Assembly (NCBI GenBank): GCA_018830365.1
Contig: JAHJSK010000106.1
Location: 1 to 6,306 of the forward strand
DNA length: 6,306 nt
Direction of reading: 5' to 3'
Origin: Patescibacteria group bacterium
Lineage (GTDB): Bacteria; Patescibacteriota; Minisyncoccia; Minisyncoccales; CG1-02-41-26
This document shows positions 6,195-6,306 of this stretch, one piece after another; the stretch's first letter is position 1; the number at the start of each line of letters is the position of its first letter. The notes under the pieces are model-generated. The model saw only the letters and a list, made by a program, of their open reading frames with translations. It had not been told where the DNA came from and did no database searches. The translations under genes and the position numbers were made by a program.

Positions 6195-6306
6195 TTATCG
6201 TCGCTTAATCACGCTAAAAGCCAAAATGCCAGTCAGCGCTCCAATAACGCGCCAACAGCGCGCCAACTAAGATAAAGACAAATCTACAAAAAATGATATA
6301 GAGGTC
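6195..6306 (-). pseudogene. 3' end of a probable membrane protein gene, frame broken by an 11-bp tandem repeat
   Basis: Reading in from the window edge, the frame gives DLYIIFCRFVFIL and then enters three 11-bp repeats, after which it runs into TAG at 6214-6216. In the frame after the repeats the DNA reads IGALTGILAFSVIKRR and then TAA at 6195-6197. Removing two of the three repeat units joins the halves into one hydrophobic helix followed by a basic RR end (FVFIL-IGALTGILAFSVIKRR). This looks like the C-terminal membrane anchor of a protein. Most of the gene is outside the window, so family and function cannot be named. It could instead be intact with a different natural C-terminus. Confidence 0.4.
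6235..6267. repeat. Three tandem copies of an 11-bp unit
   Basis: The plus-strand units are AGCGCTCCAAT (6235-6245), AACGCGCCAAC (6246-6256) and AGCGCGCCAAC (6257-6267). The last two differ at one base. The unit length is not a multiple of three, so copy number decides the reading frame of the gene fragment that contains it. Confidence 0.85.

Overview
The window is AT-rich, with A/T homopolymers and short tandem repeats in its spacers. All recognisable genes lie on the minus strand, so the reading order is from right to left. Several traits suggest a reduced-genome uncultivated bacterium of the Candidate Phyla Radiation (Patescibacteria, Parcubacteria-like). These are short aminoacyl-tRNA synthetases without appended domains (ThrRS has no TGS domain, MetRS has no C-terminal tRNA-binding domain), a secreted FN3/PKD protein of the kind common there, a DUF5674-like protein, an absence of clear Shine-Dalgarno sequences, and heptamer microsatellites between genes. 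This placement is inference. Intact genes stop with TAA or TGA, which fits the standard bacterial code and argues against TGA recoding.

Layout in transcription order: 6306-6195 is the 3' end of a probable membrane protein whose frame is broken by a three-copy 11-bp tandem repeat. A spacer follows (6194-6069) with a hairpin and a good sigma70-like promoter placed almost on the next start codon. Then come a DUF5674-like protein (6068-5721), a small conserved protein of unknown function (5708-5355) and a CHASE2-adenylate cyclase (5374-3593). The first two are 12 bases apart and the next pair overlaps by 20 bases, so these three look like one operon. After 72 bases comes methionyl-tRNA synthetase (3520-1781). 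A 132-bp repeat-rich spacer leads to a secreted protein (1648-545) with a 34-residue tandem repeat, an FN3-like region and a PKD-like domain. A 43-bp spacer built on a GATTAAA array leads to threonyl-tRNA synthetase (501 to beyond the left edge). Its reading frame has an in-frame amber codon and a GC-rich inverted-repeat insert of about 90 bp.

The genes do not form one pathway: two are translation enzymes, one is cAMP signalling, one is a cell-surface protein and two are of unknown function. The most unusual content is repeat-driven. An RPE-like in-frame palindromic insert and an amber codon sit in thrS. A 102-bp coding minisatellite sits in the secreted protein. Five exact -35-like TTGACA hexamers in tandem sit upstream of that protein. 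The 11-bp array at the right end acts as a frame switch on paper. I saw no CRISPR array, tRNA, rRNA or transposase.
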